Assembly (NCBI GenBank): GCA_024867545.1
Contig: JANFNE010000040.1
Coordinates: forward strand, 186,001-250,000
DNA: 64,000 nucleotides
Origin: Phytopythium helicoides
Lineage: Eukaryota; Oomycota; Peronosporomycetes; Pythiales; Pythiaceae
Reading direction: 5' to 3'
Positions within the stretch are counted from its first letter, which is position 1; each line of letters starts with the position of its first letter. A program made the translations under genes and the position numbers. The notes below the pieces were generated by a model. That model saw only the letters and a list, made by a program, of their open reading frames with translations, made no database searches and was not told where the DNA came from. Shown piece by piece: positions 49,932 through 60,130 of this stretch.

Positions 49932-51056
49932 CCGTCTCGCGTCTTCAAGTCCAAAAATCAAACGTTGGCCATGAACACACAACACAAAATAAAAGCAGCT
50001 TGTTGGTTTATACGCATACAGCCTTGCTGCTCGTGTCCGCGTGCATGCTTGCACCACCGTCCACGGTCCACGCTCGCAGATCGCCCACATCTTCACACCT
50101 GATACGCCTGCAGCGTCGTCGGCGCGCCGAGCTTGACGCGGTCGCAGTGGAGCTGCACGGCCATCTGCCGGATGGCGCGCGCCGAGTGCAGGCACGCCAC
50201 GCGGCGGTCATCTGCAGCCGAGCCGGCGATATCCAGTCGCTCGCGCACCTCTCCGCGCACGCTGGCGATGCGCTGCGCCACCAAGAGCGCGCAGGCCACG
50301 AACAGCGCGAGGAACGCCACGAAGCCACCGGCGAAGCGCGCGTGCGTCCACATGCGAAGGAAGCAGGCGAGCGCGGCGGCGAGGAAGAGCAGGCGACCCG
50401 TGAAGAGCGCGGCGTTGAGCAGCAGCGAGCGGCCGAAGCGCGGCGAGAGACCCACGCGCGCCTGCAGCTGCGCGAGCGCCACGCACGGACAGAACCACGA
50501 GAAGAGCGCGAAGCCGCCGGCCAAGGGCGAGCCGTCGGACCCGCGCAGCTCGGCGGTCCACGCGCGCAGCCGCAGGCCGTGGGCGTCGCGCTCGTCCGCA
50601 GCGTCCAGCGCCGCTCGGGGCGTCGACACGGGCGTCAGCACCGTCACGAAGCCGGCGGCGGGGCTCTCGGCCGCGTCGAGTGCCACGGGGCCGCCGCTGG
50701 GCTTGGGCTGCAGCTGGGGACTTGCGGAGGTCATGAGGGGGAGCGGAGGCGACGGGAGGAGCCTGCAGACGTCGAGGAGCGTCGAGGAGTGCGCGGCGGC
50801 GAGGAGCGCGGCGCGCAGGGGTTTCGCATGGCGGCGGTGGGTTGTGCGCCTGCGAGAGTTGGTAGATGTCGGTGGATGGATGGTGGTGTGTGTGTGTGGA
50901 TTGAGTCTGGTGAACTGTGAGAAGTGATAAGTGGGTGAGAGTGATGAGGCGGAGAGTCTGCGGTTTCGAGTGCCACGGTCGGCTGATTATGCTCAGCTGC
51001 GCGGATCCCCCGGCACGACTGATAACGAGCGAGCAGAAGCTGCGAGCAGAAGCTGC
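49932..51056 (-). repeat. Left arm of PLAC8 inverted repeat
   Basis: About 1.12 kb that matches 55057-56193 in inverse orientation, covering the PLAC8 gene, its upstream region and ~160 bp downstream. Divergence is a few percent by eye, with small indels. Confidence 0.85.
50093..50734 (-). CDS. PLAC8-family Cys-rich membrane protein, copy 1
   Basis: 213 codons, ATG at 50734. A Pro/Ala-rich N-terminus is followed by the PLAC8 core: ALFSWFCPCVALAQLQARVG, two hydrophobic helices (LLFLAAALACFL, FVAFLALFVACALLVAQ) and the closing block VRERLDIAGS..DD..ACLHSARAIRQM. PLAC8 proteins are small plasma-membrane proteins linked to metal transport and cell-size control in plants; the role here is unknown. 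A near-identical inverted copy is at 55383-56024. Confidence 0.8.
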   Translation of the reverse strand: MTSASPQLQPKPSGGPVALDAAESPAAGFVTVLTPVSTPRAALDAADERDAHGLRLRAWTAELRGSDGSPLAGGFALFSWFCPCVALAQLQARVGLSPRFGRSLLLNAALFTGRLLFLAAALACFLRMWTHARFAGGFVAFLALFVACALLVAQRIASVRGEVRERLDIAGSAADDRRVACLHSARAIRQMAVQLHCDRVKLGAPTTLQAYQV

Positions 51057-51445
51057 AAGGAGGGAGGTCACTGGTCGAGGTCGTCGAGAAGAGAGTTGCG
51101 AGGGTCTGCAGGCAAGCGAGGGGATTGTTGGTGTCGATGCAGCGGTGGATTGGAGGCGGTGGAAGTCCTTCTTGGGAATGTAGCCATGTTTTTGCTCAAG
51201 TTGAAGTTGTGGGAGATGGTTGTCATTTTCATTCGTGTCAACGTGGTGGAGCCAAAGGATGTGAGTTTTTATTAGCAGATCGCGATGCAGCGAAACACCC
51301 GCCTCGGAAGCTGTAAATACACTGCGAAGTGCCAAAAATGCCTCGGCATGGCTGGCAAAACCGATACTGAGCTGTTGGTGCTGTTCATGGGCATCGGCAA
51401 ACCACACAACCGAATCGGTTCAAGCCCAAGCACCAGTGATTGACG

Positions 51446-52213
51446 ATGATCTCGAGCGGTTCCAACAGCGGCAGTGCTGTCTCCACCGTCCTCACGATGC
51501 CTGTGACGCCTCCATCGCTTGCGGTCACGAAGGACTCGCCCCCGACCCCAGATTCGTCGATGTGCTATCTGCAAGTCCTGACGCCAGCTGTCAAGACAAA
51601 TTCTGACACCGCAATGACGCTCGTTCTTACGTCCGATGAAATGGATGACCCAATTCCGGGAGTTCAGCACTTTGCCTGGGGGACTTCACTTAGTGAATGG
51701 GATTTCCGCTCGCGCTATGACTGGCTAGCATGGCTTCTTCCGTGTGTGACTGTGCCCCAGATTGAGGTGCGCATGGGCGTGACGAGTAGCTTCTGGCTCG
51801 CGAGTGCATCGTATTTGCTGGCCCAGCTTGTGGCTGTTGCCATGGCGGGATGTGTTATGATGGCGCTGCTCGACAACACGCTCTACCAGTCCAGTGTCGA
51901 CGAAGAAGAGAGCAGTGGAAGCCGAGAGCTCGCGGGGATTTGGCTCCTGCTGCTCATCGCGTTCCTGCTGGTTCAGATCTACTGTTTGACTCGCAACCTT
52001 GCAGTACTTCGTGCTCGAGTTCGCGCTCGACTCTCAATTCCTGGAACGTACAGCGGCGACCTGCGAGCTGCATTCCTTCGGCCAACCGGTGTCATCCGCC
52101 AGCTTGGCCGTCAATTGCGGTGCCACGAGCAGCCTAATCCCTGCTGCTCGCGCCGGGCTTCGCTTCCATCCGACCTGGAGGAGCACGAGTTTGTCATGTC
52201 GGGTCACGTCTGA
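51446..52213 (+). CDS. PLAC8-like protein, diverged paralogue
   Basis: 255 codons from ATG 51446. A Ser/Thr-rich N-terminal ~75 residues precede WLAWLLPCVTVPQIEVRMG (PLAC8-type, but only one Cys of the usual CPC motif). Two hydrophobic helices (SYLLAQLVAVAMAGCVMMAL, GIWLLLLIAFLLVQIYCL) and the closing block VRARLSIPGTYSGDLRAAFL follow. It lies inside the inverted repeat, in the opposite direction to copy 1. Older duplicate of the same family. Confidence 0.7.
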   Translation: MISSGSNSGSAVSTVLTMPVTPPSLAVTKDSPPTPDSSMCYLQVLTPAVKTNSDTAMTLVLTSDEMDDPIPGVQHFAWGTSLSEWDFRSRYDWLAWLLPCVTVPQIEVRMGVTSSFWLASASYLLAQLVAVAMAGCVMMALLDNTLYQSSVDEEESSGSRELAGIWLLLLIAFLLVQIYCLTRNLAVLRARVRARLSIPGTYSGDLRAAFLRPTGVIRQLGRQLRCHEQPNPCCSRRASLPSDLEEHEFVMSGHV

Positions 52214-52494
52214 GCACTAGCTTTTCTCACTGTAGATACTATAAGCTATTCCACTCACACAAGGCAAGTCTAATTCACAATCACCTAGTTGTGATAGCGT
52301 CTTCACCTCCATCTTGACTTCTCGTGTCGTTGGTTTCTTGGCCAGTGGTCGCGACTCATGGCGTCACGGGCTTCATAACCGCTGGACCATGGAAAACGCC
52401 CGCCTCTTGAGACTTCAGGAGCGGAGTCTATGACTCTCTCATCGGACCACACACAACTCGTTGCAACGTTCTGAAGCTATTGGTAGGTGCAACC

Positions 52495-54804
52495 ATGGAC
52501 CGTGCCAGCTTTGCGAGCATCACAAGCTCCGAAGGCGGAGAGAGTCTGCCAAGGCGGATGCTGTACAACCCTGGAGGAATCGATGAGCAGGGAGAGGGGA
52601 GTGCCAACCGCATGAGCATTGACGACACACATAGCGAGCTCGATGTCGACCTGTACGACGAAGATGTCACCACGATCGGTGGTGTGAACGGAGCCAATGG
52701 TGCTGGAGATCTCCAACTAGAGCACTTGTCGCTCGCTAGCGACGACTTTTCATCTATCCTGAACGCGAACACGATGGCCAGCAGTGTCGACACAGACGAG
52801 ATCACTCCAGGGATCCCTGCGAACCTGCACAATCCCAGCCTAGTCAACAGCTTCGTTAGTGTCGGTGGCACATCGGAAATGCTAGATCGATCGCAGCATC
52901 GACTCAACAGTAGCCAACAAGGATATGGTCAGATGCCTCAAGGACCCCCACGACCACAGATTCGTCTGTATGACGCTCCAGCTCAAGGAGTATCAATGGG
53001 ACTTCCGCAACACCCCACTTCGCATCAATATCGAGCTCAAGGTCCAGGAATGCGCATGGTTGGAGACCAGTCGATGGATGGCACTGGTTCCACTATTTCC
53101 TCCATTCCATCCTCACAGCGATATGGGCGATCATACATGTATCCTGGGCGCCCCGAGCCGATGATTCGAACCGACTTCACTGCTGCGGCCAACGGCGGAA
53201 CAGAAGTCGGGACCCCCAAGGACGATACTTTCGAGATCCTCGGCACACCACCAGGAGACCCGCCAAGTTCTCGTGCTCCTGACCGTGGAGGTGTTCCAGG
53301 ACTCGTGACTCCTGCGATGGCGTTCGAACTACCATTGCCTCGCAATCTGCAGTCAAGCTGGCTGTTCGTGCTCATGGCATTGGGCTTCGCCGCTGGCTCG
53401 CTCGCTCTGCAGTACGACCCACCAGAAGAAATCGGGTACTGGCTTAACGAGATCGGCACGCTGTACACTCGCGTGCTTAACTGTGTGACGGTGCCGATGG
53501 CATTCTGCCAGGTCGTCTTCTCCGTCTCAACGCTCACGAGCAAGCACACTCTGCATCGCCTGTGGCTCAAGACACTCGGACTTTTTCTCATCATTTGTTG
53601 CCTTTCAGCTATCGTCACCATCATCGCTGCTTATGCGCTACGTCCGTCGCTCCAGCAGCAGGCGGATCTGGGATTGTCGTTGACGTACCCTACATTTGCT
53701 TTCCAGTGCACCGACAACAGCAAACTGCTTGAGCTTCATACTGACGACCAGAGCCTACGATGCACCGGAGCCATCACTACTGCAGTCACTTCGACTGAGT
53801 TCGTGGCACCTTCGAACGCCACGTTCCCTCGGATCGTCGATCTTGAAAGTGCGTTGGGGCTACCAGTGACGGTAGCTACGACCACCTACACAGGGTATGT
53901 GTTCTCCCTTGTTCAGATGTACTTCTCAAGCAATATCGTCGTCACGCTTAGCGAAGATCAGTATCTCGGCACCATGGTAGTCGCAACAATACTTGGCGTG
54001 GCAGTCACGCGAAGCTTTCGTGGGCTCCAGTCACGCAGCAACCCGTTGCTGAGACTGTTCGTGCATCTTTATGCAGCGCTCTTCACCGTGCTCGAGTGGC
54101 TGCAGACGCTGGCACTGTTTGCGTGCATCCCACTGACAGCAGGCTCCATCCTGGTGGCTCCCGACTCGCCCAAGTACATGAAGCTCGCAGGTCACTACTG
54201 CCTCGCTTGCGTTGTTGTGGCAGCCATCGAGTGTCTCATAGTCTGCCCACTCGTCTTCTACCTCTTCACACGACGCAATCCATTCGGCTGGTTGTACAAG
54301 GTATTGGCACCTGTTCTACTGAGCGCGATGCTGCAGTCTCCACTGCTCCCAATGGGTGCAACAACCCGCGTCGTGATGCGAACGAAGGAGGTGCCTCCTC
54401 CCGTGTTTGGCGCTGTGTTTCCGATGCTCGCGGCGCTAAACCGTATCGCACAAGCTCTTGGTCTACCATTGGGGCTCGCATTCGTTGCAGCTGTGAATAA
54501 CTGCGACGCATTTGACAGCGTGGACGCTCGTACTGCGTTCATGTTGTTCGGATTTGTGCTCTTGGCGTGCTTCGGTGAGACGGCACTGGCCAAGTCGCAG
54601 ATGGCGTACTTCCTCACTACCTGGCGTTTATTATGTCATGGAAGCGAGTATGAGACCCCAGCAGCTGTGCTGGCCATCGCAGGCATCAGCCTCATCATCT
54701 ATCGTCTCGGCGCGCTCGCCAACTTTATCACCAACATCATGCTCGTGCGTATGGCCGCAAGTACTGAGGAGGGCAGGCTGCACGCCGAGCAGCACCTGCA
54801 GTAG
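52495..54804 (+). CDS. DAACS/SLC1-like dicarboxylate or amino-acid symporter
   Basis: 769 codons from ATG 52495 (a TTG 15 bp upstream is not needed). The first ~275 residues are hydrophilic, Ser/Gly/Pro-rich and probably cytosolic. The rest is a multipass domain beginning LQSSWLFVLMALGFAAGSLAL and continuing TRVLNCVTVPMAFCQVVFSV, in line with the N-terminal helices of SLC1-type sodium/proton:carboxylate symporters. SSNIVVTLSEDQYLGTMVVATILGVAV follows. The conserved substrate-site motif of classical members (NMDGT) is not seen, so substrate and coupling are open. The long N-terminal extension is unusual for the family. Confidence 0.65.
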   Translation: MDRASFASITSSEGGESLPRRMLYNPGGIDEQGEGSANRMSIDDTHSELDVDLYDEDVTTIGGVNGANGAGDLQLEHLSLASDDFSSILNANTMASSVDTDEITPGIPANLHNPSLVNSFVSVGGTSEMLDRSQHRLNSSQQGYGQMPQGPPRPQIRLYDAPAQGVSMGLPQHPTSHQYRAQGPGMRMVGDQSMDGTGSTISSIPSSQRYGRSYMYPGRPEPMIRTDFTAAANGGTEVGTPKDDTFEILGTPPGDPPSSRAPDRGGVPGLVTPAMAFELPLPRNLQSSWLFVLMALGFAAGSLALQYDPPEEIGYWLNEIGTLYTRVLNCVTVPMAFCQVVFSVSTLTSKHTLHRLWLKTLGLFLIICCLSAIVTIIAAYALRPSLQQQADLGLSLTYPTFAFQCTDNSKLLELHTDDQSLRCTGAITTAVTSTEFVAPSNATFPRIVDLESALGLPVTVATTTYTGYVFSLVQMYFSSNIVVTLSEDQYLGTMVVATILGVAVTRSFRGLQSRSNPLLRLFVHLYAALFTVLEWLQTLALFACIPLTAGSILVAPDSPKYMKLAGHYCLACVVVAAIECLIVCPLVFYLFTRRNPFGWLYKVLAPVLLSAMLQSPLLPMGATTRVVMRTKEVPPPVFGAVFPMLAALNRIAQALGLPLGLAFVAAVNNCDAFDSVDARTAFMLFGFVLLACFGETALAKSQMAYFLTTWRLLCHGSEYETPAAVLAIAGISLIIYRLGALANFITNIMLVRMAASTEEGRLHAEQHLQ

Positions 54805-55056
54805 CCTAAGTAGCGTTGAGCTCGCATTTCAATTCACGTATCAATCAGCAATTCACGACAACAGTCAGATCAACCATCAAATGATGCGCTTCAGCCAACT
54901 TCAACTTCACAACTCGCCAAGTTGAAGTGCATCTGATTCGCGTGCGACAACAGTTGCTCGACTGCCGTCCATCCATCAGTGCAACACCTCCGTTCCATAC
55001 AGTTATCACCTCCAGCACACCACTATTCGTCCGTTGGCAAGCCAAGATGAGCGATC
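54805..55056. other. Short intergenic before right PLAC8 arm
   Basis: No gene seen. A reading frame that enters PLAC8 from ATG 54927 is a chance upstream extension. Confidence 0.4.
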
Positions 55057-56193
55057 TTCGCAGCTTCTGCTCGCAGCTTCTGCTCGCTCGTTATCAGTCG
55101 TGCCGGTGGATCCGCGCAGCTGAGCATAATCAGCCGACCGTGGCACTCGAAACGCCAAACTCTCCGCCTCATCACTCTCGACCGCCTATCACTTCTCGCA
55201 GTTCCCCCACCACACCCCACCAACAAACAACTCCATCCATCCACCGACACCTATCACCCCTCGCAGGCGGTGCAACCCACCGCCGCCATGCGAAACCCCT
55301 GCGCGCCGCCCGCCTCGCCGCCGCGCACTCCTCGACGCTCCTCGACGCCTGCAGGCTCCTCCCGTCGCCCCTGCTCCCCCTCATGACCTCTGCAAGTCCC
55401 CAGCCGCAGCCCAAGCCCAGCGGCGGCCCCGCGACGCTCGACGCGGCCGAGAGCCCCGCCGCGGGCTTCGTGACGGTGCTGACGCCCGTGTCGACGCCCC
55501 GAGCGGCGCTGGACGCCGCGGACGAGCGCGACGCCCACGGCCTGCGGCTGCGCGCGTGGGCCGCCGAGCTGCGCGGGCGCGACGGCTCGCCCTCGGCCGG
55601 CGGCTTCGCGCTCTTCGCGTGGCTCTGTCCGTGCGTGGCGCTCGCGCAGCTGCAGGCGCGCGTGGGCCTCTCGCCGCGCTTCGGCCGCTCGCTGCTGCTC
55701 AACGCCGCGCTCTTCGCGGGCCGCCTGCTCTTCCTCGCCGCCGCGCTCGTCTGCTTCCTGCGCATGTGGACGCACGCGCGCTTCGCCGGAGGCTTCGTCG
55801 CCTTCCTCGCGCTCTTCGTGGCCTGCGCGCTCTTGGTGGCGCAGCGCATCGCCAGCGTGCGCGGAGAGGTGCGCGAGCGACTGGATATCGCCGGATCGGC
55901 CGCGGACGACCGTCGCGTGGCGTGCCTGCACTCGGCGCGCGCCATCCGGCAGATGGCCGTGCAGCTCCACTGCTACCGCGTCAAGCTCGGCGCGCCGACG
56001 ACGCTGCAGGCGTATCAGGTGTGAAGATGTGAGCGAGCTGCGAGCTGCGAGCGTGGACCGTGGACAGTGGTGCAAACATGCACGCGGACACGAGCAGCAA
56101 GGCTGTATGCGTTCAAACCAACAAGCTGCTTTTATTTTGTGCTGTGTGTGCATGGCCTACGTTTGATTTTTGGACTTGAAGAAGTGAGATGGC
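55057..56193 (+). repeat. Right arm of PLAC8 inverted repeat
   Basis: Inverse match of 49932-51056. The match covers the upstream GCAGCTTCTGCTCGCAGC sequence, the whole gene and the downstream TTTTATTTTGTG region. Confidence 0.85.
55383..56024 (+). CDS. PLAC8-family Cys-rich membrane protein, copy 2
   Basis: 213 codons from ATG 55383, chosen because it equals the start of copy 1; an upstream in-frame extension to 54927 has no counterpart there. Core FAWLCPCVALAQLQARVG, two hydrophobic helices and VRERLDIAGSAADD as in copy 1. Roughly a dozen residue differences. Both copies look intact, so duplication is recent or maintained by conversion. Confidence 0.8.
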   Translation: MTSASPQPQPKPSGGPATLDAAESPAAGFVTVLTPVSTPRAALDAADERDAHGLRLRAWAAELRGRDGSPSAGGFALFAWLCPCVALAQLQARVGLSPRFGRSLLLNAALFAGRLLFLAAALVCFLRMWTHARFAGGFVAFLALFVACALLVAQRIASVRGEVRERLDIAGSAADDRRVACLHSARAIRQMAVQLHCYRVKLGAPTTLQAYQV

Positions 56194-56987
56194 TGGACGC
56201 GCCTGAGAGCAACAATATGTCATGTGGATCGTCGACATGCTTTAGATCTACGGCGATCCACTGACTAGCCTTGACTGTCAGTTCCACCCGACGAAAAACG
56301 ACGCTGTGAGTGGCAGCAGGTGGAGCGGCGGTGGCGGGGACAGCGGCCTGGTAGGAGGAAACGTGACGTTCTAAGGCGACGCGAGCTTTGTGTCTGTCAG
56401 CACTAGCAGGTCAGTGTCGGTGTTTGATGGTAGTGGATCAATCGAATTCTGCTGTTGCAATTCTGCATGTATAGATTCTACTGTCGCCGTCATTCGTGGA
56501 GATGAAGTCGCCACCATGCATCGCCATGGAGACACAGACGCTAGGTTCTTCGCGCGTTGAGTAGGTTCACGGTCAAGCGCAGGTGATTGCTTTTCGTGGA
56601 AGCTACACAGAGCTAGGTTCTACAATACCATCAAGAGGAAATTCCGCCACCATGTTCTGCTCGATCTCAGACCAGCACAGCACAGCACTAATTAAACCAC
56701 CCCCTTTACTTTCAGTCCTAGTTTGATGTCCAGAGCCTCGCGAGTGCAATCGGATATTGGCCACACGATCTATCGATAGGATATTTGAATCAGGCTCGGA
56801 GCTCACGGTGCGTCTGCTCAGTGAGGTCTTGGCGGTCAAGAAGAGAAGACGCAGCATCACGATGAATTCGTCGATGGTGGTGCGTGCAAGGTCAAAACTC
56901 ATGGCAACTTCGGTTTGTACGCCCTAACTAATCTGAATAAATCCAGAGGGTTCAGAGCTCTTCAACCTGGTCAGGCATTGCCCACTG
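56194..56987. other. Intergenic, no recognised gene
   Basis: About 800 bp. Short frames only; nothing I can assign. Contains the 3' flank of the large membrane-protein gene. Confidence 0.4.
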
Positions 56988-59813
56988 CTAACCGCACTGC
57001 AGCAGCTCACACCAGGTCAGATCCCACGCGTCCACCTTCGCCAGTAGCTTGAGTTCGCTCTCGTCGCTCGCGTTGGCGACTGCCGTCTCGGGGAGCAGCA
57101 GCAGCCCTTGCTGCGCGTTCACGGCGTAGTACCCAAGCCGGATGCGAGCGAGGCGACTCACGAGTACGAGCATGATCGGGTCGCTCATTACCACCAGGTT
57201 CATGAAGGTGATGTTGGCGCCCACGCGCTCGTCGCGGTCTTCCAAACTCCCCAGGCGATGCTGCAGCCGCTCGAACGTCATCGCGTCCATGACAGGCGAG
57301 GCCGGCGCGAGATGCGAGCGCTCCATGCGATGCAAGATCGAGGTTGGAGAGGAAGCGGTGACTGGAGTAGGAACGGAAGTCCCCGATTGTTGAAACTTGA
57401 GTAGCTGCTTCGAGAGGGATGTCAAATTGGATGTTGTGCGTCTGACCCTCTCCTTCACTGCAGCGCGCAGTGGCGAAACCGCAGCACGAGGTATTTGCTC
57501 AATGCAGAAAAAGTCGCTTGTCCAATGCACACAGAGCGCGGTTTTCGACCAGAGCACCCCAGCAGAGTATGGAACCGGTGTTCGGGAGCCGAGGCGCCAC
57601 GGAGTCAGTCGACGTGAAGAGCTTGTGTTTTGCTCGTGGCGCTTTTTGGATCTTTGATGGTGCGCCTCGAGGACATGGTTCACGACGAGCACTAGCAAAT
57701 TGGCAGCGCTGTAGATTGTGAGCACAACAATCAATGCCGTGACCAAAAACTTGAGGTCGATGATCATGCCTCCAAGTTGTCGAGCCCCGTCACCCCTCTT
57801 TCCATTGATGGATGCGTGCTGGTATTTGACAGCCATGAGTCGCTGATTGCTGTAGTCACGAGGATTACTTAGCTCATACAAGTCGGTGATAGCCGTGTAG
57901 CGGAACGACGGACGCCGGTACTGAGCCACCACCGTAATACAGGATAGCGCGCTCAAGATGTACTCTGGCACTCCGAGTACGCCTCGAAGATCAAATGGCC
58001 GGTGCTTCTCGTTGTTGCCTCCGGCTGCTGGAGTAACACATAGCTGAGTAGCTTCAGGTAGAGGGGGTTTGTGCTGGGATCGGCGCCAACCAAATCGGTC
58101 GGAAGAATGGACAGCAACAACCGCTAGTAAGATCAGTGCAAATAACCAAACATTGCGCATTTGCATGACTGCGATGGGCACAAACTGGCCGACGGAGACA
58201 TTTAGCAACCCGCCACTGGACAGGAACGAGCCGTTGAGCAGCAAATACGTCGCTGGTGAGTCCACAAAGTGCGCGAGCACGTAGCAGAAGATCGGGAACG
58301 GGCTGCCGTAGACGATGCACTGGACGGGCACCTTGCCAAGCAATCGGCCGGTGTCTCGCAGTATATAGTGGAAAGGCCGACTCGTCGTGTCCGACTTGGC
58401 GATGGTCTTGACCCACACGAAACAGCCACCAATCAAGAAGATAACGCGCAGAAACATGTAAGCTTGTCCAATCGAGCGCATGGCAGCCACCACTACAAAC
58501 CACTCGTCGGAATCACTCGTTACCCGCGCAGTTGCATACCGATGCTCCTGAATGAAAACAGTCTCGCACTCGGACATGTCGACCGAGCAGTTTCGAGCGC
58601 GAACGATCGACGTGACTTCGCTGCGACGAAATCCGACGGTCGAGATCCCGCCTACCGTTTCCTGGATGTCGTCCTGGCTATCGAGAATGGTCAAGTCAAC
58701 CACGGAGGCAGGGTTCGCCTGCTGAATGGTGTCGACAGATTTGAGGATATCCATATGGAGAAGTCCAACACCCGTGCATTTGGCAGCCCCGCGTTTACAC
58801 GAGCGCATGTAGTTGATGTACATCTCGTTACAAAAGTTGGGGCGAGCACCGCGATTGTAACAAAGCGAGCCAAGCCGTTTTGACGGATCCTTATGGAAGG
58901 CAAGTGTATCCGGTGAGTAGTAAAGACCCTGATGCGTTCGCCACACTTTGTCGCTAAACAGTCCAGGAAGTAAAAGATGGTGGGCACGGTCGCGAAACAA
59001 GCTTCTTGTTCGCAGATAGGCTGTCGCAGGTTCGGGGAAGCGGGGAGTTGGCTTCGACCCCGCCAGTTCATCCGAAATCGCATCGATCATTCCGTACACT
59101 ACGTCACCACTGAACATGGCATCATATTCATCGACGGTACCATCTGCGCATGAGATAGAATAGTCGAGAAGGCAGGGAGGAAAAGCTCGGCCAATCGACG
59201 GATACTGTAAAGCAAACGCACGCCATACCAGGGACATGGCGTCAAACTTGTACAGCCACACGCGAACACTCTGTTCCGGGGCCGATGCGAGATCAAAATT
59301 CACGTAGGAACTGTTGCCTGGTCCCGAAAACATGAAATTGCTTGGCTGCGTGCGCTGATAGCTAGTTCCAGTATGTGGGAGACCAAGAGACAGAACGCGA
59401 ATTCCGAGACCCGATCGTAGCACATCAGATAGCACGAGAAGAAGTGAAGCGACGGTGATTATCACGCGGATAAACGACAGAGGTAAGTCGCGCTCGATAA
59501 TGGCCGATCGCTTGGTCTGTTGTCTTAGCGCTGCCGTTCGCAGGGCATGTTGGGTACTCGAAGAGCACTCATTGATTTCTGGCGCGGAGGGGAGGGAAAC
59601 CGAGTTGTGAAGAAGTTGCTCGTGCGTAGCGCGGTCTTTGCTTGCTTGGAGATCCACCTTGCTATCGGCAGCCACAAGGACGCTCGAACGGGGTGGCATA
59701 CTATCATGCAGCATCTGCCGCGAGACGAGAGGGCCATCCAACGAGCTGGGACTGATAGTTGGCACTTGAGCTCCCATTGGAGCAACGCCAGGCGCCACTC
59801 GCGCGTCCGTCAT
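56988..59813 (-). CDS. Large multipass membrane protein, unknown family, copy 1
   Basis: 941 codons from ATG 59813. A ~105-residue hydrophilic N-terminus is followed by one helix (LPLSFIRVIITVASLLLVLS), then a ~340-residue probably luminal or extracellular domain with many Cys and N-glycosylation sites. Next come a helix cluster (FLRVIFLIGGCFVWV, SPFPIFCYVLAHFV, VWLFALILLAVVAV), a later helix (LVTALIVVLTIYSAANLLVLVV) and a long Ser/Arg-rich cytosolic tail. I do not recognise a named domain; it resembles oomycete-specific transmembrane proteins. The neighbour at 61472 is its inverted duplicate. Confidence 0.75.
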   Translation of the reverse strand: MTDARVAPGVAPMGAQVPTISPSSLDGPLVSRQMLHDSMPPRSSVLVAADSKVDLQASKDRATHEQLLHNSVSLPSAPEINECSSSTQHALRTAALRQQTKRSAIIERDLPLSFIRVIITVASLLLVLSDVLRSGLGIRVLSLGLPHTGTSYQRTQPSNFMFSGPGNSSYVNFDLASAPEQSVRVWLYKFDAMSLVWRAFALQYPSIGRAFPPCLLDYSISCADGTVDEYDAMFSGDVVYGMIDAISDELAGSKPTPRFPEPATAYLRTRSLFRDRAHHLLLPGLFSDKVWRTHQGLYYSPDTLAFHKDPSKRLGSLCYNRGARPNFCNEMYINYMRSCKRGAAKCTGVGLLHMDILKSVDTIQQANPASVVDLTILDSQDDIQETVGGISTVGFRRSEVTSIVRARNCSVDMSECETVFIQEHRYATARVTSDSDEWFVVVAAMRSIGQAYMFLRVIFLIGGCFVWVKTIAKSDTTSRPFHYILRDTGRLLGKVPVQCIVYGSPFPIFCYVLAHFVDSPATYLLLNGSFLSSGGLLNVSVGQFVPIAVMQMRNVWLFALILLAVVAVHSSDRFGWRRSQHKPPLPEATQLCVTPAAGGNNEKHRPFDLRGVLGVPEYILSALSCITVVAQYRRPSFRYTAITDLYELSNPRDYSNQRLMAVKYQHASINGKRGDGARQLGGMIIDLKFLVTALIVVLTIYSAANLLVLVVNHVLEAHHQRSKKRHEQNTSSSRRLTPWRLGSRTPVPYSAGVLWSKTALCVHWTSDFFCIEQIPRAAVSPLRAAVKERVRRTTSNLTSLSKQLLKFQQSGTSVPTPVTASSPTSILHRMERSHLAPASPVMDAMTFERLQHRLGSLEDRDERVGANITFMNLVVMSDPIMLVLVSRLARIRLGYYAVNAQQGLLLLPETAVANASDESELKLLAKVDAWDLTWCELLQCG

Positions 59814-60130
59814 GGCGCGAGCCTGCACTTGACTCGGTCACGGCAAATTGGCAGATGTCTGCAGGCAAGGCCTCACCTCCGGCCCGAACTCGGTGCAGCG
59901 ACTATTGATAGCGTGACAGTCAGCTCGTTTCGCCGAAGCCAGGCTGACGGGGTATCCTTTTGTTGTAGGGCTGATGAGTAAGGTTTGGATCCCGATCATT
60001 CATTTTGGTTGCGTGGATCGCATGGCCAAGAATATCGTCGCCCTGTGCGAGGATGCGTCAGATCCACGGACTCTGGGTCACGAGTGATTTACCAGTCGTT
60101 GTAATTTTGTCACGTAATGGAAGATGAAGA
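56988..60130 (-). repeat. Left arm of large inverted repeat
   Basis: Matches 61155-64000 in inverse orientation through the whole membrane-protein gene and ~300 bp of its 5' flank. Arms are at least 2.8 kb (the right one is cut by the window end). Divergence is a few percent and rises towards the centre. Confidence 0.8.

Noticed and set aside
52480..52494. TTG start of the SLC1-like gene
   Set aside because: Nuclear eukaryotic genes rarely start at TTG and an ATG lies 15 bp downstream.
54927..56024. 365-codon version of PLAC8 copy 2
   Set aside because: The upstream 152 codons have no counterpart in copy 1 and read as untranslated leader; start set at 55383.
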